Assembly (NCBI GenBank): GCA_902796705.1 | Contig: CADBQF010000073.1 | Coordinates: forward strand, 1 to 6,053 | Source of the DNA: Ruminococcus flavefaciens | GTDB taxonomy: Bacteria > Bacillota > Clostridia > Oscillospirales > Ruminococcaceae | Reading direction: 5' to 3' | DNA length: 6,053 nt | Part shown: positions 5,648 to 6,053 of the stretch, piece after piece | How positions within the stretch are numbered: the first letter of the stretch is position 1 | Layout of the letters: every line of letters begins with the position of its first letter | Position numbers and translations under genes: made by a program | Notes under the pieces: model-generated | The model's input: only the letters and a program-made list of their open reading frames with translations | What the model was told of the DNA's origin: nothing | The model's database searches: none

Positions 5648-6053
5648 TCATATATAAAATCTGATGAGCCAGAAGATGAACAGGTGCAGCGGATAGAAGA
5701 TATAGAATATCCACTTGTTCAGCGGTGTTTTATTACCGGGTTTTCCGTTATAGCACTGAAGCACGGGTATCACAAGGAACATACCTGCCTGCCAGAGTTC
5801 GCCGTACCAGTGATATCCGTTCTTTGCAAGAAAAACTGCGGAGCTTAGCACCTGTATTCCGCAGAGTGCTGCATAGCATCTGAGCTGCGTTTTCCTGTCG
5901 TCACGGTTATGATAGAATATCCATGCCATAAAAGGCCCTATCACTCCCCAGTCGCAGCAGAATGTAGACATTATCAGTGCAAACACCACGATGAAGTTCA
6001 ATGCACGGCTGCTTATTTTCTCGGCGGCTGTAAGCATAAGGAATGTCATGAAC
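5648..6053 (-). CDS. TraX-family integral membrane protein, 5'-partial
   Basis: The frame is open to the right edge; the Met at 6049 is probably internal. About 134 residues are visible, versus roughly 220-250 for the family, so about 100 are missing. Hydrophobic segments lie at about 16-32, 35-47, 59-75, 84-100 and 111-133 (counted from that Met). The ending WIFYIFYPLHLFIFWLIRFY is the TraX C-terminal signature (FYxFYPxHL), and DWGVIGPFMAWIFY matches the central family pattern. TraX N-acetylates F pilin in conjugative plasmids. Chromosomal Firmicutes homologues are common and belong to the broader acyltransferase-like membrane proteins, so no conjugation role is implied, and no tra genes are nearby. 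No clear terminator follows before the next promoter. Confidence 0.85.
   Translation of the reverse strand, partial: FMTFLMLTAAEKISSRALNFIVVFALIMSTFCCDWGVIGPFMAWIFYHNRDDRKTQLRCYAALCGIQVLSSAVFLAKNGYHWYGELWQAGMFLVIPVLQCYNGKPGNKTPLNKWIFYIFYPLHLFIFWLIRFYI

Noticed and set aside
5648..6053. Conjugative element implied by the TraX homologue
   Set aside because: TraX-family proteins are common on Firmicutes chromosomes, and no pilin, relaxase or other transfer gene is visible.

Overview
The window looks like a low-to-medium GC Gram-positive chromosome of the Ruminococcaceae (Ruminococcus flavefaciens/albus type). The basis is a secreted BspA-type LRR protein with a C-terminal type I dockerin, near-consensus sigma-A promoters, and purine-rich Shine-Dalgarno sites. 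Dockerins of this form are typical of cellulolytic ruminococci and clostridia. The genus is an inference from domain content, not a database match.

Layout: (1) Positions 1-1632, plus strand: the 3' end of a SIMPL-domain (DUF541-like) gene overlaps by 4 bp (ATGA) a complete membrane-anchored calcineurin-like metallophosphoesterase gene. (2) Positions 1633-1921: a convergent intergenic region filled almost completely by a composite palindromic repeat: an inverted repeat unit, a core with 24-bp perfect arms, and a direct repeat unit. It is followed by a plus-strand intrinsic terminator. (3) Positions 1922-3595, minus strand: a secreted LRR / transglutaminase-like / dockerin protein with its own strong promoter (TTGACA-17-TAAAAT) and a 16-bp perfect palindrome in the predicted leader. 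(4) Positions 3596-3810: that promoter region plus another copy of the dispersed hairpin repeat. (5) Positions 3811-5547, minus strand: a MutS-like ATPase without the MutS mismatch-recognition domain, with a strong promoter (TTGACT-17-TATAAT). (6) Positions 5648-6053, minus strand: the C-terminal part of a TraX-family membrane protein running off the window.

The two plus-strand genes are probably one operon acting at the cell envelope. The three minus-strand genes look like separate transcription units: two have their own promoter and they are separated by repeat or promoter DNA. No shared pathway among the minus-strand genes is evident. The most unusual content is the family of hairpin repeats, which sit immediately 3' of genes and in one case overlap a stop codon. 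Next is the MutS-like protein with Asn in place of the Walker B Asp. I see no tRNA, rRNA, CRISPR array, transposase or complete mobile element.
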